NCBI RefSeq assembly: GCF_901000735.1
Contig: NC_081542.1
Location: forward strand, 19,483,093-19,547,092
DNA: 64,000 bases
Reading direction: 5' to 3'
From: Corylus avellana
Taxonomy: Eukaryota > Streptophyta > Magnoliopsida > Fagales > Betulaceae
Shown: positions 10,296 to 22,864 of the stretch, piece after piece
Numbering within the stretch: position 1 is the first letter of the stretch
How the letters are laid out: each line of letters begins with the position of its first letter
Made by a program: the position numbers and the translations under genes
The notes under the pieces: generated by a model
What the model saw: only the letters and a program-made list of their open reading frames with translations
What the model was told of the DNA's origin: nothing
Databases searched by the model: none

Positions 10296-10834
10296 TATTT
10301 CTGAAACATATAATATATATATATATAAAATAATTCCTGACGTGCTATATTTGGCACGTCAGGAATTTCTGACGTGCCAAATATGGTGCGTCAGAAATTT
10401 TTTTTTTTTGTCTTCATTATTTTTCTTCTCTCCCTTTCTTAATTAATTCATTCTTCTTCACTCCCCCTTTTTTTTTTTTTTTTTTTTTTTGGCATGTAGG
10501 CTTCACATAAATCAATAACAATTTGTTCTTTGTTGTACCATAATTCAATTCAACTTATTTTGAGAAATAGGATAATGTGGCAATTAACTGTCATACATTT
10601 GGATCAACAAGGCTAGGGCTTGTAAAATTAAAATAAAATCAAGCATTATCATGCGAATTATCCTAGTTGTATGACCGTAGAATAATATATAGTATACTAA
10701 ATATTGGTCCATTTGAGTTTCCCATTAATTTAAAATGTCATTTTTTACAAAAATAGTAAAACAAAATGTTTATATATATATAAAATATGTTTTGGAATGA
10801 TATATATATTGGTTTTGTAATTTAATCAAATGTG

Positions 10835-10892
<58 letters not shown>

Positions 10893-11240
10893 AAATGACA
10901 GAGTTTTTCTTCAAATTGGACAAAAGCAAATTTTCAAAATCGAAGCTATAAAAATGACATGTGTACGTCAAACCTAAATTAAGGATATATATATATATAT
11001 CCTCGTTCATTTGGAATCTCCTTAAAATAATAAAATTAAGTAACATTAGGCATATTGAAGTATATATATATATAAAATAAAAGTTGCATAAACAAAAAAA
11101 AATACAAAATACAAAAATAATAATACAAAAAATAATAATAATAATAATAATAATATTAAAGAAGTTCCCGATGCTCCATTTTTTAATTGTCAGACTCCCG
11201 GACGCAAGCCATTTTTGGCACGCCAGGAATTTCTTTTATA
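10296..11240. repeat. CACTA remnant with TGACGTG palindromes and microsatellites
   Basis: Around 10337-10398 there are alternating CCTGACGTGC and GCACGTCAGG motifs, related to those of the elements at 11450 and 13276, and a degenerate copy at 11200-11233. A (TA)n-(TG)n microsatellite lies at about 10834-10889, and AT and AAT runs at 10985-11155. There is no coding signal. Confidence 0.55.
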
Positions 11241-11344
11241 TTTTTTATAATTTATATATTTTATATATTTTATGTTTTTTGCAAAAATAAATTGAATAGT
11301 GTAAATAATTTAATGTGAACGAAAAATGCATCCACTGAATAAGT

Positions 11345-11440
11345 ACGATTGAGGTGGTTAAATTAAACCACACTAATGATCACTAAATTCTTACGATCGA
11401 GGTGGTTAAATTAAACCACACTAATGATCACTAAATTCTT
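11345..11440. repeat. Two-copy 48-bp tandem repeat
   Basis: The block ACGATTGAGGTGGTTAAATT through ACTAAATTCTT occurs twice head to tail with one substitution. It directly precedes the CACTA element at 11450. Confidence 0.85.
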
Positions 11441-11449
11441 AAGAATTTA

Positions 11450-12864
11450 CACTACAAAAAAACAATTTTTTTCTGACTAGCGTTTTCTGATGTGTCAGGG
11501 TGTCTGACACGTCAGAAAATTTTTCTGACGCGTGTTGATTGTCAGAAGCATAGGTGTCAGGAAAAAAAAATTTATGACGTGTCAGTGGGTAGAACGTCAG
11601 AATTTTCTGACGTTTTGGTGTGTTACACGTCAGAATAATTTTCTGACGTGTTAAAATAAAAAACGTCAGAAATTTCTTGACGTGTCAATTTTGACACGTC
11701 AGGAAATTAAAAAAATAATAATTTTTTTTTTAAAAAAAAAAAATTCTGGTATTTTTTTTTCCAATTAAAAAATAGATAAAATAATATATATATATTTTTT
11801 AATCTCTCTGCACGGCACAGCTCCCTCACGCAGAGAAATTCGAATTTCTCTGCAAATTTCTCTGCGAATTCCTTTGCAGATCTTTTCTCCCCATGCCAGC
11901 TGCTTCTTTTCTCCTCTTTTTTTCTCTTCAATTCGTTTTTGATCTACTTCTTTTCTCCATGTTCTCCCTTTTCTCCATTTTCTCACTGTCTCTAGCTCTC
12001 TTCTTTTCTCCATTTACAAAAACCCAAACCGAAAAAGTCTTCCAAAAATCAAAAACCCAAACCTCAAAACCCAACAAAAATCTTCAAAAACTCAAAAAAT
12101 TTTCTTATCTTCTCTTCTTCTTGTTCTTGTTCTTGTTCTTCTTCTCTTCTCCTTTTATTTTTTTTTTCTTCTAGAAGAAAAGCAGATCTGCTTCTCTTCT
12201 TTCATTTTTCTTCTTCTTCTTTTGCTATTCTTCAATCTGCTGCTTGTCTTCTTTTTCTCTTCACATTTTCTTTTCTTCTTCCCCTAGAGAGGAACTCCGT
12301 CCTGTGCAGATCAGAAGAGGGAGATTGAGAGAGGAGAGAGAGAGAGTGTGGGGAATAAATGAAGAGGCAAGAATAAAAAGAAAAAAAAGGTGGGAAAATT
12401 TTCAAAATCCCACCCAAGCAGGAAGTTTCCTGACGTGCCATGTGTGGCACGTCAGAAATTTCTGACGTGCCACACATGACACATCAGAAAAAGTCTCCCA
12501 AAAAAAAAAAATTCTACATAATTATATATCTATATATAATTATCTGCATATATATATATATAAATATGTACAGTTTTCTGACGGGGTGAAATACCACGTC
12601 AGAAAAATTCTGACGTGGGACATTGCCACGTCAGAAAATCTGACGTGGGACATTTTCGCGTCAGAATTTTCTGACGTGGCACACTGCCACGTCATAATTT
12701 TCTGACGTGTCTGTTGTAACACGTCAGAAAATTCTGACGTGTCACTATTCACACGTTAGAAAATTATTTTCTAACGTTTTAAAATTCAAACGTCAGAAAT
12801 TTTCTGACGTGGCAACAATTCTAGTACTGTAGCCACATCAGAAAATGTCCTTTTTTTTGTAGTG
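11450..12864. mobile_element. Small non-autonomous CACTA element
   Basis: Termini are CACTACAAAAAAA (left) and TTTTTTTTGTAGTG (right), with a perfect 3-bp target duplication TTA (11447-11449 and 12865-12867). Both subterminal regions are packed with palindromic TGACGTG/CACGTCA motifs, about 19 by eye. The interior (11770-12400) is pyrimidine-rich with no convincing ORF. At 1.4 kb it is far too short for a transposase gene. Confidence 0.85.
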
Positions 12865-13275
12865 TTAGTAACGTGCATGCGGTTCAAACCTAAAGGATAT
12901 GTAACATTTTCCTCGTTTATTTGGAATCTCTTTAAAATAATAAAATTAACATTATTCATATTGAAGTTTTGACATACATAGATGTGTGTGTATATATATA
13001 TATATATATAGGAAAAATATATGAAGTTGTCATCGTTTCCGTTGTATATAGAACTGTTTCTACGTTGTACACTAAAACAGCTTTATAAAATGGTCTGATT
13101 GATTGACAAGATCGAAATGAAGATGATCAAGACAAGAATTAAGAAGAAAGCCTAGCTATTTGGATGCAACGACAAGTTCATCATTTCATGTTTGTTTGTT
13201 TTATCTTCAATTAAATAGTGTTTTTCCGTGAGAAAAAAAAGACATAGCAGAGATAATTAGATTTTAATTTCTATA

Positions 13276-13866
13276 TACTACAAAAAAAGGATTTTTTATT
13301 GACATAGGTTTACTGACGTGTCAGGTTGTCTGACACGTCAGTAAACCCTCCTGGAAAAGTCAAGAGCGAATGAAGAATAATAAATCAAAGTCAAGAGCAG
13401 CATTAATATTTTTATTTAATTAATAAAGATCTGGAAAGATTTTGAGTATCATTTTCATTTAAAATCGTTCCTAATAAAAAACAAAAGTTAGATGAAATAT
13501 ATTATAAACATGATATTAAACAAAAAAAAAATTATAATAATAAGAAATTCTGACGTGTCAAAGTAGCACGTCAGAAATTTTCTGACGTGTCGGACCTTGA
13601 CACGTCAAAAAATTATAAAATTAAAAGTTATTTAAATAAATTTTTTAAAAATTAAATTGAATGAAAATATACTGACATGTCAAAAGGTCACACGTTAGGA
13701 TTTACTGACGTGTTAAATATAACACGTCAGTAAATCCTGACGTGTGACTTTTGACATGTCAGTAAAAAATTTGTCGACGTGCCAATTTTAGCACGTCAGG
13801 ATTTACTGACGTAGCAAAAAAATGACACTGTTTGCCACATCAGAAAATGACCGGTTTTTTGTAGTG
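13276..13866. mobile_element. Small CACTA element, left terminus mutated
   Basis: The right end GGTTTTTTGTAGTG is canonical. The left end reads TACTACAAAAAAAGG, so the first base of CACTA is changed. Subterminal TGACGTGTCA-type palindromes, about ten, occur throughout. The flanking triplets (ATA, AAG) do not match, so the target duplication is lost or the left end belongs to another copy. Confidence 0.65.
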
Positions 13867-14723
13867 AAGGAATTAGTGCTTATAAGAGCAGATTTCATTG
13901 TGAATTCAGGGAATTGGGTAAATCACCTATAATAATAGTACCAATCATTGAACTTTCTGATGCTATATATATTACAAGGGGATCAAGCAATGCTTAAGGT
14001 TACCCATCATCCACCATCTAAAAACAGATTCAGGAAACACAAAGAAAAAGAAAAAAGATAAGAAATTTGAATATAGGAAACAGTCTGCTAAAGTGAAACA
14101 TACGACAAAAGAGTTGAGAAAAGGGTTCCAAGATACAAGATTGATTTGAAGGAAACACAAGTAATTTAGAGCAACAATTACAGAGATTCGTGACAACATA
14201 GATATCATCGTACCTCGATGTGAGCAGAATTAGATTGGTGAAAGGTTGTGCCTTTACTACAACTTTATAGTCTCTACTTCATATTCTGTCTCTTGGAAGT
14301 TAATAGGTTCTCTGTTACTCTCTTTATCTACAATGGGAACTACTTCAAGAAGAAATGATAACCGACCCAGATTTATTTATTTATTTTTTAATTTTTAATT
14401 TTTATCTTAAAGTAGAAACTGATCCCTCTGATTTTGGACCTGTTCTTTACTTTACTGTGATCAATATTGGCCTTTAAATCATGTAATTTGGCATATCATA
14501 TGCTTCGGTTGCTCTTGATAGTCACATGTTTTACTTTTGTCTTTTGGCAAATTCCGCGTTCTTCACATGATTTCAAATCAAATGGAGAGCATAAGAGCAT
14601 TTTATGGTTAAGAGAAATATTTCACAAATTTAATGTTCTATATGAGGTTAAGACAAATGTGAGAAACAATTGTCTAACAATTTTTACGTGATGCTCTTAA
14701 TTAATTTTGGGATTAATTTTTGT

Positions 14724-14764
<41 letters not shown>

Positions 14765-14989
14765 TCGATTGTTGGTTGAAAGTGTTACATCCACATTGTA
14801 AAACAATTATTAGATAAAAAGATAGTATTTAGCATTATTGATGTTGTTAATGGTAGTGAATAAATTACCATGTCATTTAAGATTTTTAAGTAATTTGACA
14901 CTTATAAACTATTAGATGGGACAAAGTAAAATTTTAACCATGATTACTCTAAAGTTCAAGTGATATAAAGACGATCTAATCCGTTTAAC
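13867..14989. other. No gene recognised
   Basis: AT-rich intergenic sequence with an (AT)n microsatellite at about 14728-14764. Short ORFs show no family resemblance. Confidence 0.6.
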
Positions 14990-15122
14990 AATATGGGCTT
15001 ATGCCCATGCAAGCCATATATTGGGGCAAATTGTCGACTGCGGTGGGCTTCTCCGAATCAACAACTTTGTGAATTCCCAACTTGGGAATCTATCAAAGCT
15101 CAAATATCTAGACCTCAATTCG

Positions 15123-15387
15123 TGTTACATTCTGATTATATTCTGATAATCACCATAATTGCTGATAATCACCATAATTGCTGACAATCACCATAATTGC
15201 TGATTTGATATATTTTCCCTGTATATACATTGATATTATTTTGTAATATTGTACATTAATTCCTTGATTGTAATTCATATTCTGTCTGGCCTTATTCAAC
15301 TATAAATAGGCCCCATTGTATACCAGTTCTAGACACACAGAAATACAATATTCAATTTATCCCTATATTCTCTAGTATATTTTAACA
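15123..15387 (+). repeat. 5' LTR of copia element
   Basis: Runs from TGTTACATTCTG to TATTTTAACA. It contains three 21-bp tandem units (CTGATAATCACCATAATTG) and a TATA-like CTATAAATAGG at 15300. Against the 3' LTR it lacks about 16 bp near its start and 10 bp near its end, and otherwise differs at only about four bases by eye. Confidence 0.9.
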
Positions 15388-15400
15388 TGGTATCAGAGCC
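15388..15400 (+). other. Primer-binding site (initiator tRNA-Met type)
   Basis: TGGTATCAGAGCC directly follows the 5' LTR; this is the usual plant copia site complementary to initiator tRNA-Met. Confidence 0.9.
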
Positions 15401-16220
15401 AAGTTTTGGCCTTCTCTAGAGAAGTAGGAAGTCAGTCCGTTTAAAGACTTTTTCGATCTTGTTTTGATAAAATTATTATTCCAACAGGCTCAAAAAGGTC
15501 TGATCTGTCCTATGGAGTTATCAGATCAACATTCTGAATTCCAACACGCTCTCATGCGCCGCTTGAAGTCTCTGTGTCACTATTCACGCGCCCCAGGCGC
15601 TGCCTGAAGTCTCTGTGTCACTATTCATGCGCCTCACGCGCCGCCCCAGTCAACCGTTTTCAGAAAATTCTGCTAGAATCCAGATCGGAGGCTGCCGATC
15701 TACTGACCTGCCGAAAGAACACGCCACCAGGAGACCCCATGCGCCGCCACAACCTTCTGTGGAATTTTGAACCACCGCCACGCACCATTTCCGGCCACCA
15801 CGTGCTGCCCTTGTCAGCCGTTTTCAAAAACGAATCACAGATTCGTGATCGGAGGCTGCCGATCTGTCGAACCAGCCGAAGCACGCGCCACCCAGAGCCG
15901 CCACGCGCCACCACGTGCCGCCACCTTGTAAGTTGTCTTGTTGAGCTCATTTTTTTTTATACAACCTGCCACATTAGATTATTCCTACTTTTTTGAGCTT
16001 ACACACCTACAGTACACCTAGCCACACTAGATCTCAGCCCTCTTGAACCAAGCCTATACTCCTTACTATACACTCAGCCACACCAGATCTTAACCCTTAA
16101 AAACAAGCTCATATCCCCTATCATACACTCGACCACACCAGATTGATTCTCGCACTAGGCTCACAGAACCTACCCTACACCCAACCACACCAGATTATAT
16201 CCCAAAAAAAAAAAAAAAAA

Positions 16221-16859
16221 ATGGCTGTACCTCCTACCGCTCTCCTAAACACCAAAGATATTACCCAACCTATCCCTACTATTCTCGATGGCTCCAATTA
16301 CCCGGCTTGGTCTCAAAATATGAGTAGGTGGCTCAAAGGACATTGTCTTTGGGAGTATGTTTCTGGTGAAGAACCTAAGCCTCTTGCTGGAAAAGAGGAA
16401 CCTGCTGCGGCTTTCTTAACCCGCCTCCGCACATGGAAAAGTATCAATTACAGGATTATTTCTTGGTTCTCCAACACTTGTGTTGTCTCCATCAGCATGA
16501 CATTTGGCAATCTTGACAATGCCAAAGATGTCTGGGATATGTTAGCTCAGCGCTACAGCACTACTGATCTTGCTCAGCGGTTTCAGATTGAGACCAAACT
16601 CCATCACATGCGCCAGGAACCAGGTCAGAGTATTACTGATTTTTATTCACAAATGACTTGTCTTTGGAATCAATTAGCACTATGTGAGCCAAAGTGGAGG
16701 GATAAGGTTGATGCCTCTGAGTACATCGCTTTTCGCGATAGCATGCGCCTAGCCGAGTTTCTTACGGCAATTCGAGATGAGTTTGAGCATACTCGAGCTT
16801 CTCTTCTTCACCGCTCACCACTGCCATCTTTGGAGAGTGCTCTTAGTGAACTTGTTTAA
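16221..16859 (+). pseudogene. Copia gag, prematurely stopped
   Basis: The frame starts MAVPPTALLNTKDI and shows the UBN2/gag-polypeptide features of copia (LDGSNYPAWSQNMSRWLKG, DVWDMLAQRYS, SITDFYSQMTCLWNQLA). A TAA at 16857 ends it after 212 residues, and the same frame stays open after it. A TAG at 16983 follows, immediately before the knuckle CHYCQKFGHRYSKC (C-x2-C-x4-H-x4-C). The native polyprotein therefore read straight from gag into pol. Confidence 0.85.
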
Positions 16860-16985
16860 AAAGAGACTCGATTCTCTACTATGAAGTTACACACCTCTGA
16901 GATGGTCATGGCCACTGCATCCCGCAATGCGCGTGCTCCTAATTCTATTCCTGCTGGGTCTTCCTCATCCAATTGGAACATCTAG

Positions 16986-19900
16986 TGCCACTATTGTCAG
17001 AAGTTTGGCCACAGATATAGTAAATGCAGGAAAAGACTTTCTCGTGGGAATCATCAAGCTCCTAGTCATAAGGCTGCTGCGGTCACTCATACTGATACAT
17101 CAGATATGTCTTACACCGATATTGCACCCCAACCCAGTACTCTTTCTCCTACAGAAATCGAAGCTCTCATTCATCAGGTTTTATCTAAGTCCAATTTTAA
17201 TACTGCCATGTCCACCACACCAGGTAATTCCTCTTGGTATATTGATTCTGCTTGTTGTAATCACATGACACCGAATTCTTCCATATTTTTTGCAAAATCT
17301 GTGTTACCTAGGCCTACCACCATTTACACTGCTAATGGTTCCCATCTTGCTGTTAGTCACGTCGGGTCTGTTTCTACTCATCAACTATCTGTGTCTGATA
17401 CATACTTAGTGCCTAATCTCTCGTTAAATCTTTTATCTGTTGGTCAACTTTGTGAACTTGGCTTAGAACTACACTTTTCTAACCGAGGTTGTGATGTGCA
17501 GGATCCACAGACGGGACAGCTAATTGGGACCGCCCGTAAGATTGGACGTCTGTTTGAGCTTTCATCACTCCATCTTCCTCCTGCTGTGTCAGCTGCCACT
17601 CCATCTCGGTCTCCCTCTACCACCCTCAGTTTATGGCACTCTCGTTTAGGGCATGCATCTATTTCTCGTATTCGTTCTTTAGCTACAAGTGGTCAATTAG
17701 GGTCTGTTGAGTCTGAGTCATTTGATTGTGTTGCATGTCAACTTAGAAAACAAAGTGCTTTACCTTTTAATAATAGTGCATCTGTTTCTTCTGCTCCTTT
17801 TAATTTGGTGCATTCTGATGTATGGGGCCCTGCGCTTATTCCTACCATGGGTGGATCCTGCTATTTTGTCATTTTTGTGGATGATTTTTCTCGATACACA
17901 TGGCTTTATCTTTTACAAAATCAGTCTGAACTTCCGAAAATTTACTCTGAATTTCAACGGATGATTCAAACCCAATTTTCTCGCAACATAAAAATTTTTC
18001 GTTCTGATAATGCTATGGAATATCGTGAATCTACCTTTCTTACTACCCTCCAACAAAATGGCACTCTTTCCCATCACTCATGCCCAAATACTTCTCAACT
18101 AAATGGTCGTGTTGAACGTAAACACAGGCACATCTTAGACACTGTTAGGGCTTCGCTCCTATCTGCTTCTATCCCTGAACACTTTTGGGGAGAAGCCGCT
18201 CTTACCGCTGTTTATACCATTAATAGGGTCACATCTCCCACTACCTTAAATAGGTCCCCCTATGAACTTTTGTATGGATCTCCTTTTGATTACCAATCTC
18301 TCCGCCTCTTTGGTTGTATCTGTTTTGTGCTACTTCCATCCCATGAACGCACAAAATTAGAACCTCGTTCTCGTCTATGTTGTTTTCTTGGGTATGGCAT
18401 TGAACACAAAGCATATCGTTGTTATAATCCTATTTCCAAACGGCTCCGCATCTCGCAGCACGTCACTTTTTGGGAACATAGGCTATTTAGTGATATGGAG
18501 TCTTTTCCTACTCGTTCCTCTAGTTCTTCTCCTATCTTCACTAATGTCTCGCTTGATTTGCTCCCCGACACTATTGATCTTGATGCAGGGATGACAAGCT
18601 CTCCAGACGACATTCCGACGGTCGACCCCAATGACTCTGCCCTGCCTGTAAATCCATCTACTCTTGAGCCCGCTCCCTTTATCCCTTGTCGTTCTACTCG
18701 GGTAACATCTCTTCTTTCCCATCTTCATGATTATCACTGTTATTCTGCTCTTGCTACTCTCCATGAACCTCACTCCTTCCATGAGGCTCATGCTAACCCT
18801 CTTTGGCAGAATGCTATGTCTGAAGAACTTAATGCCCTTTCCAAAACCCATACTTGGAACTTAGTTGATTTACCTCCAGGCAAAACAGCGGTAGGGTGCA
18901 AGTGGGTTTACAAGATTAAGACAAAATCTGATGGGTCTATTGAGCGATACAAGGCATGTCTTGTGGCAAAGGGGTTCAATCAGGAGTATGGTATTGATTA
19001 TGAAGAGACTTTTGCACAAGTGGCTCGCCTTACTTCTATTCGATCATTGCTTGCTGTGGCTTCTGTGCGTCATTGGGATCTTTTTCAAATGGATGTGAAA
19101 AACGCATTTCTCGATAGTGATCTTAGTGAAGAAGTTTATATGCAGCCTCCTCCTGGGTACGATCATCCGCCACACAAGGTTTGCCGACTTCGCCGGGCAT
19201 TGTACGGTTTCAAACAAGCTCCACAAGCTTGGTTTGCCAAATTCAGTTCCACTATTGCGCAGATTGGGTTTGTTTCTAGCCCCTATGACTTTGCTATTTT
19301 TATCCGGCGATCTGATGCTGGTTTCATTCTCCTCTTACTGTATGTTGATGATATGATTATTACTGGAGATGATACTGTTGGTATTCATAACCTTCAACAG
19401 TTTTTGAGCCAACAATTTGAGAAGAAGGATTTGGGTTTTCTCAGCTAGTTTCTTGGATTGGAAGTGTCTTCTGATCCAAAAGGTTACTATCTCTTTCAAG
19501 CCAAGTATGCTTCAGATCTCCTCTCACTAGCTGGCCTTACTGATTGCAAAATTGTTGATAGCCCTCTAGAGACAAATGTCAAACTTCGTGCCACTGATGG
19601 TGAGCTACTTTTCGATGCCACTCTCTATCGACAGTTAGTTGGCAGTCTCATCTATCTTACTGTGACACGACTGGATCTTGCCTATGCAGTCCACCTTGTT
19701 AGTCAGTTTATGACAGCACCACGCTCGGTTCATTATGCGGCTATTCTTCGCATCCTTCGCTACGTGAAGGGCACTCTGTTTCATGGTTTGCATTTCTCCT
19801 CTCACTCATCATTAGACTTACATGTATATTCAGATGCTGATTGGGCAGGTGATCCCACTGATCGTCGTTCCACCACGGGTTATTGTTTCTTACTTGGTGA

Positions 19901-20294
19901 TTCTCTCATCTCTTGGCGTAGCAAGAAACAATCAGTTGTTGCACGCTCTAGCACCGAAGCTGAGTATCGTGCTCTTGCCGACACCACTTCTGAGCTCCTC
20001 TGGCTTCGTTGGCTCCTACATGATATGGGTGTTTCTCAGGCCTCCAGTTCTCCTATCTTTTGTGACAATCGAAGTGCGATTCAAATTACGCATAATGACG
20101 TATTTCATGAACGTATTAAACACATTGAGATCAACTGTCATTTTGTGCGCCATCATCTTTTGCAGGGGACTCTCCGTCTCTGTCCCATTGCTTCCACTGA
20201 TCAGTTGGCCGATGTGTTCACCAAAGCACATCCACCTGGACGGTTCCGTGATCTTGTTTCCAAACTCAAGTTGGCATCTACATTATCACCTTGA
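16986..20294 (+). pseudogene. Copia pol (PR-INT-RT-RNaseH), one internal stop
   Basis: Same frame as gag. Protease region WYIDSACCNHMTP (the usual D-S/T-G is DSA here). GAG-pre-integrase LWHSRLGHASISRI. Integrase core with HSDVWGP, FVDDFSRYTW and NGRVERKHRHILD. Reverse transcriptase with KWVYKIKTKSDG, FQMDVKNAFL, LYGFKQAPQAWF and the catalytic YVDDM. A TAG at 19446 interrupts LS-FLGLEV between RT and RNase H, where a Tyr codon is expected. RNase H follows (YSDADWAGDP, ARSSTEAEYRALA, CDNRSAIQI). The frame ends at TGA 20292. No frameshift is seen over 4 kb. Confidence 0.9.
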
Positions 20295-20307
20295 GTTTGA
20301 GGGAGGA
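20292..20307 (+). other. Polypurine tract
   Basis: Purine-rich TTGAGTTTGAGGGAGGA-type stretch directly before the 3' LTR; plus-strand priming site. Confidence 0.8.
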
Positions 20308-20597
20308 TGTTAGAATATAATCAGAATATATTCTGATTATATTCTGATAATCACCATAATTGCTGATAATCACCATAATTGCTGACAATCACCATAATTG
20401 CTGATTTGATATATTTTCCCTGTATATACATTGATATTATTTTGTAATATTGTACATTAATTCCTTGATTGTAATTCCTATTATGTCTGGCCTTATTCAA
20501 CTATAAATAGACCCCATTGTATACAGTTCTAGACACACAGAAATACAATATTCAGTTTATCCCTATATTCTCTAGTATTCTATAGTTTATTTTAACA
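20308..20597 (+). repeat. 3' LTR of copia element
   Basis: Begins TGTTAGAATATAATC and ends TTTTAACA. It is 290 bp and contains the same triple 21-bp units and CTATAAATAGA box as the 5' LTR. Confidence 0.92.
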
Positions 20598-22864
20598 ATT
20601 TTCATCCAACATCCAAATGGTCATTCCCTTTCCAGAATGGGTATTGGAAGTCAAAAGCCAACAATGGTTTGATGGGTTTCCTAATCCTTCTTTTATGTAC
20701 CTTAATTTGGGATATGTAAATCTCGAGGAAGTTACAGATTAGCTTCATGCGGTTAATATGCTCCCTCCCTTGGTGGAGTTACACCTACATGGTTGTAGAC
20801 TTGTTAATCTTCCTTACTCTATTCCCCCCAAACAACTTCACATTGCTTTTAGTCCTTAATCTCTCTTCCAACAGTTTTAACTCCTTCATACCTACCCGGT
20901 TGTCAAATGTGAGTGGGCTTTCAACAATAAATCTTGGGTCCAGTTTTCTTAGAGGTGCTATTCCAGATGGTATGGGAAATCTAGCCAACTTGCGCAGCTT
21001 GATTTATCTGTCAACAATATAATTGGAAAGATACCAAGCTCATTTTCTAATCTTTGCAACTTGCAAACATTACATCTGCAATTCACCAACATAAGTGGGG
21101 AGACAACTGAGTTTGTGGATGGCTTGTCTAAATGTTCCAATAGTAGTCTTCAAACACTTGACCTCTCTGAAAGCTTTGTTTGGGGTTCACTGCCTGATTC
21201 TATCGGAAACTTATCATCATTGCAAGCACTTGACGTCTCGGTGAATCAAATGAACGGAACCATTCCACAAAGCATCGGGAAACTGTCAATGCTTGTTTCG
21301 TTGAGACTTGGTTCGAATTCTTGGGAAGGTGTTCTAAGTGAGGCTCATTTTCAAAATCTCACCCGATTAGAATCTCTACTCTTGACTCCAAATTTTATGC
21401 GAAATGGACATTGGTTTTAGATGTCAAGACCAAGTTCCTCCTTTTAAGCTGAGATATATTGAATTAGCAAATGTGCAGATCGGCCCAAACTTTCCAGTGT
21501 GGATTAAAATACAAAATGAACTCAAATTTCTTGGGCTAAACAATGCTGGCATTTCCGACACCATTCTGTATGGCCTTAGGAAGTACTGCCCAAATGTCAC
21601 CTATTGGATTCTATCTGGTAACAATCTTCACGGACAGGTACCATACTTTCAATTTCATCCTTCGGCATATTATTTTGATTTGGGTTCCAACAATTTAAAG
21701 GGTCCACTCCCACTTACTTCTCAAGCATAAAATGTTTTTTGGATCTATTCTTGAAAACTTAGGTAAACTACCCCCTCATTGGAAGGATTTACAGCAGTTA
21801 AGGTATTGGACTTAGCAAATAACAATATATCCGGCAATGTTCCAAGTTCAATGCAATATTTGAGTTTACTAGTTATATTATCGTTGCGCCAAAATCATCT
21901 TGAAGGAGAGCATCCTTCTTTCTTTAGAAACTATAGAAACTTGAGAAGCCTTGATCTTGGCGAAAACAAATTCTTTGGAGAACTTCCAGTATGGATAGGA
22001 GAAAGTTTTTTGTCTTTATTGAGGTTAGGCCTAAGTCCAACTTGTTTCACGGGGACATACCTCCTCAATTATGTCTTCTTTCAAGGCTCCAGATCATAGA
22101 CCTTGCACACAATGCTTTCTTAGAAGCAATCCCTCAATGTTTAGGAAATTGGAGTAGAGATGATTATAGTTACACTGACCATTACGATCATATACTGCTG
22201 GTTTCTAAGGGAAAAGAATATCTATATGAGTATAAAATCATTAATCTTGTTCACTCCATATATAGGCCTTTCAAGTAACAATCTATTGGGAGAAATACCT
22301 GGCAATATAACAAGCCTTTTAAGATTGGTCAATGTGAATTTATCAATGAATCATCTGACTGGAAGAGTTCCTGAAAAAATTGGGGATTTATACTTGTTAA
22401 AATCACTTGATCTCTCAATGAATGAGCTTTATGGTCATGTCCCTGAAAGTTTGTCTTCTTTCAACTTCGTAAGTCACTTGAATTTGTCATTCAACAACTT
22501 GTTTGGGAAAATTCCAATTGAGAATCAACTTCAAACACTTAATGACTCTTCCATCTACGAAGGCAACTCTTTACTCTATAGGCCTCCTCTTTTGACTAAG
22601 TGTTCAAAGGATGAAGTAACACCAAATGGGGGTAATAGAGTAGCCAACGAAAATTGATGGAGAATTGAGTCATTATCATTCTACATTAGCATGGTAGTTG
22701 GGTTTATTGTTGGATTTTGGGAAGTTTGTGGCACACTGATCATCAAAACATCTTAGAGACAAGCTTACTTTCGAAGCTTTGATAATTTGAAAGACAAGAT
22801 TGTTGTGTTTTTTATGGTCAAAATTGTTCACTTGCAAAGGAAGGTCAAGTCGGAGAGAAGTTGA

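Larger units (their letters stand above)
15123..20597 (+). mobile_element. Ty1/copia LTR retrotransposon, nearly intact
   Basis: Complete element with both LTRs, primer-binding site, a single gag-pol frame and a polypurine tract. Domain order is gag, zinc knuckle, protease, integrase, reverse transcriptase, RNase H, which defines copia. The only coding damage I see is three in-frame stops (16857, 16983, 19446). The flanking 5-mers (ATTCG/ATTTT) match only partly as a target duplication. It sits inside the LRR-RLP pseudogene in the same orientation. Confidence 0.93.
14990..22864 (+). pseudogene. LRR receptor-like protein (EIX/Cf type), broken
   Basis: Leucine-rich-repeat coding sequence flanks the copia element. 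The left piece (about 14990-15122) has NLGNLSKLKYLDL in one frame. The right piece (20598-22864) has many plant extracellular LRRs, for example LPDSIGNLSSLQALDVSVNQ, GTIPQSIGKLSMLVSLRLGS, VKVLDLANNNISGNVPSSM and LKSLDLSMNELYGHVPESL. It ends with the RLP C-terminus: a low-complexity spacer, a transmembrane helix (FYISMVVGFIVGFWEVCGTL) and a short basic tail, with no kinase. Several frameshifts (near 20745, 21000, 21410, 21730, 22060) and stops (TGA and TAG flanking the membrane helix) make it a pseudogene. RLPs normally sense pathogen or peptide signals at the plasma membrane. Confidence 0.85.
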
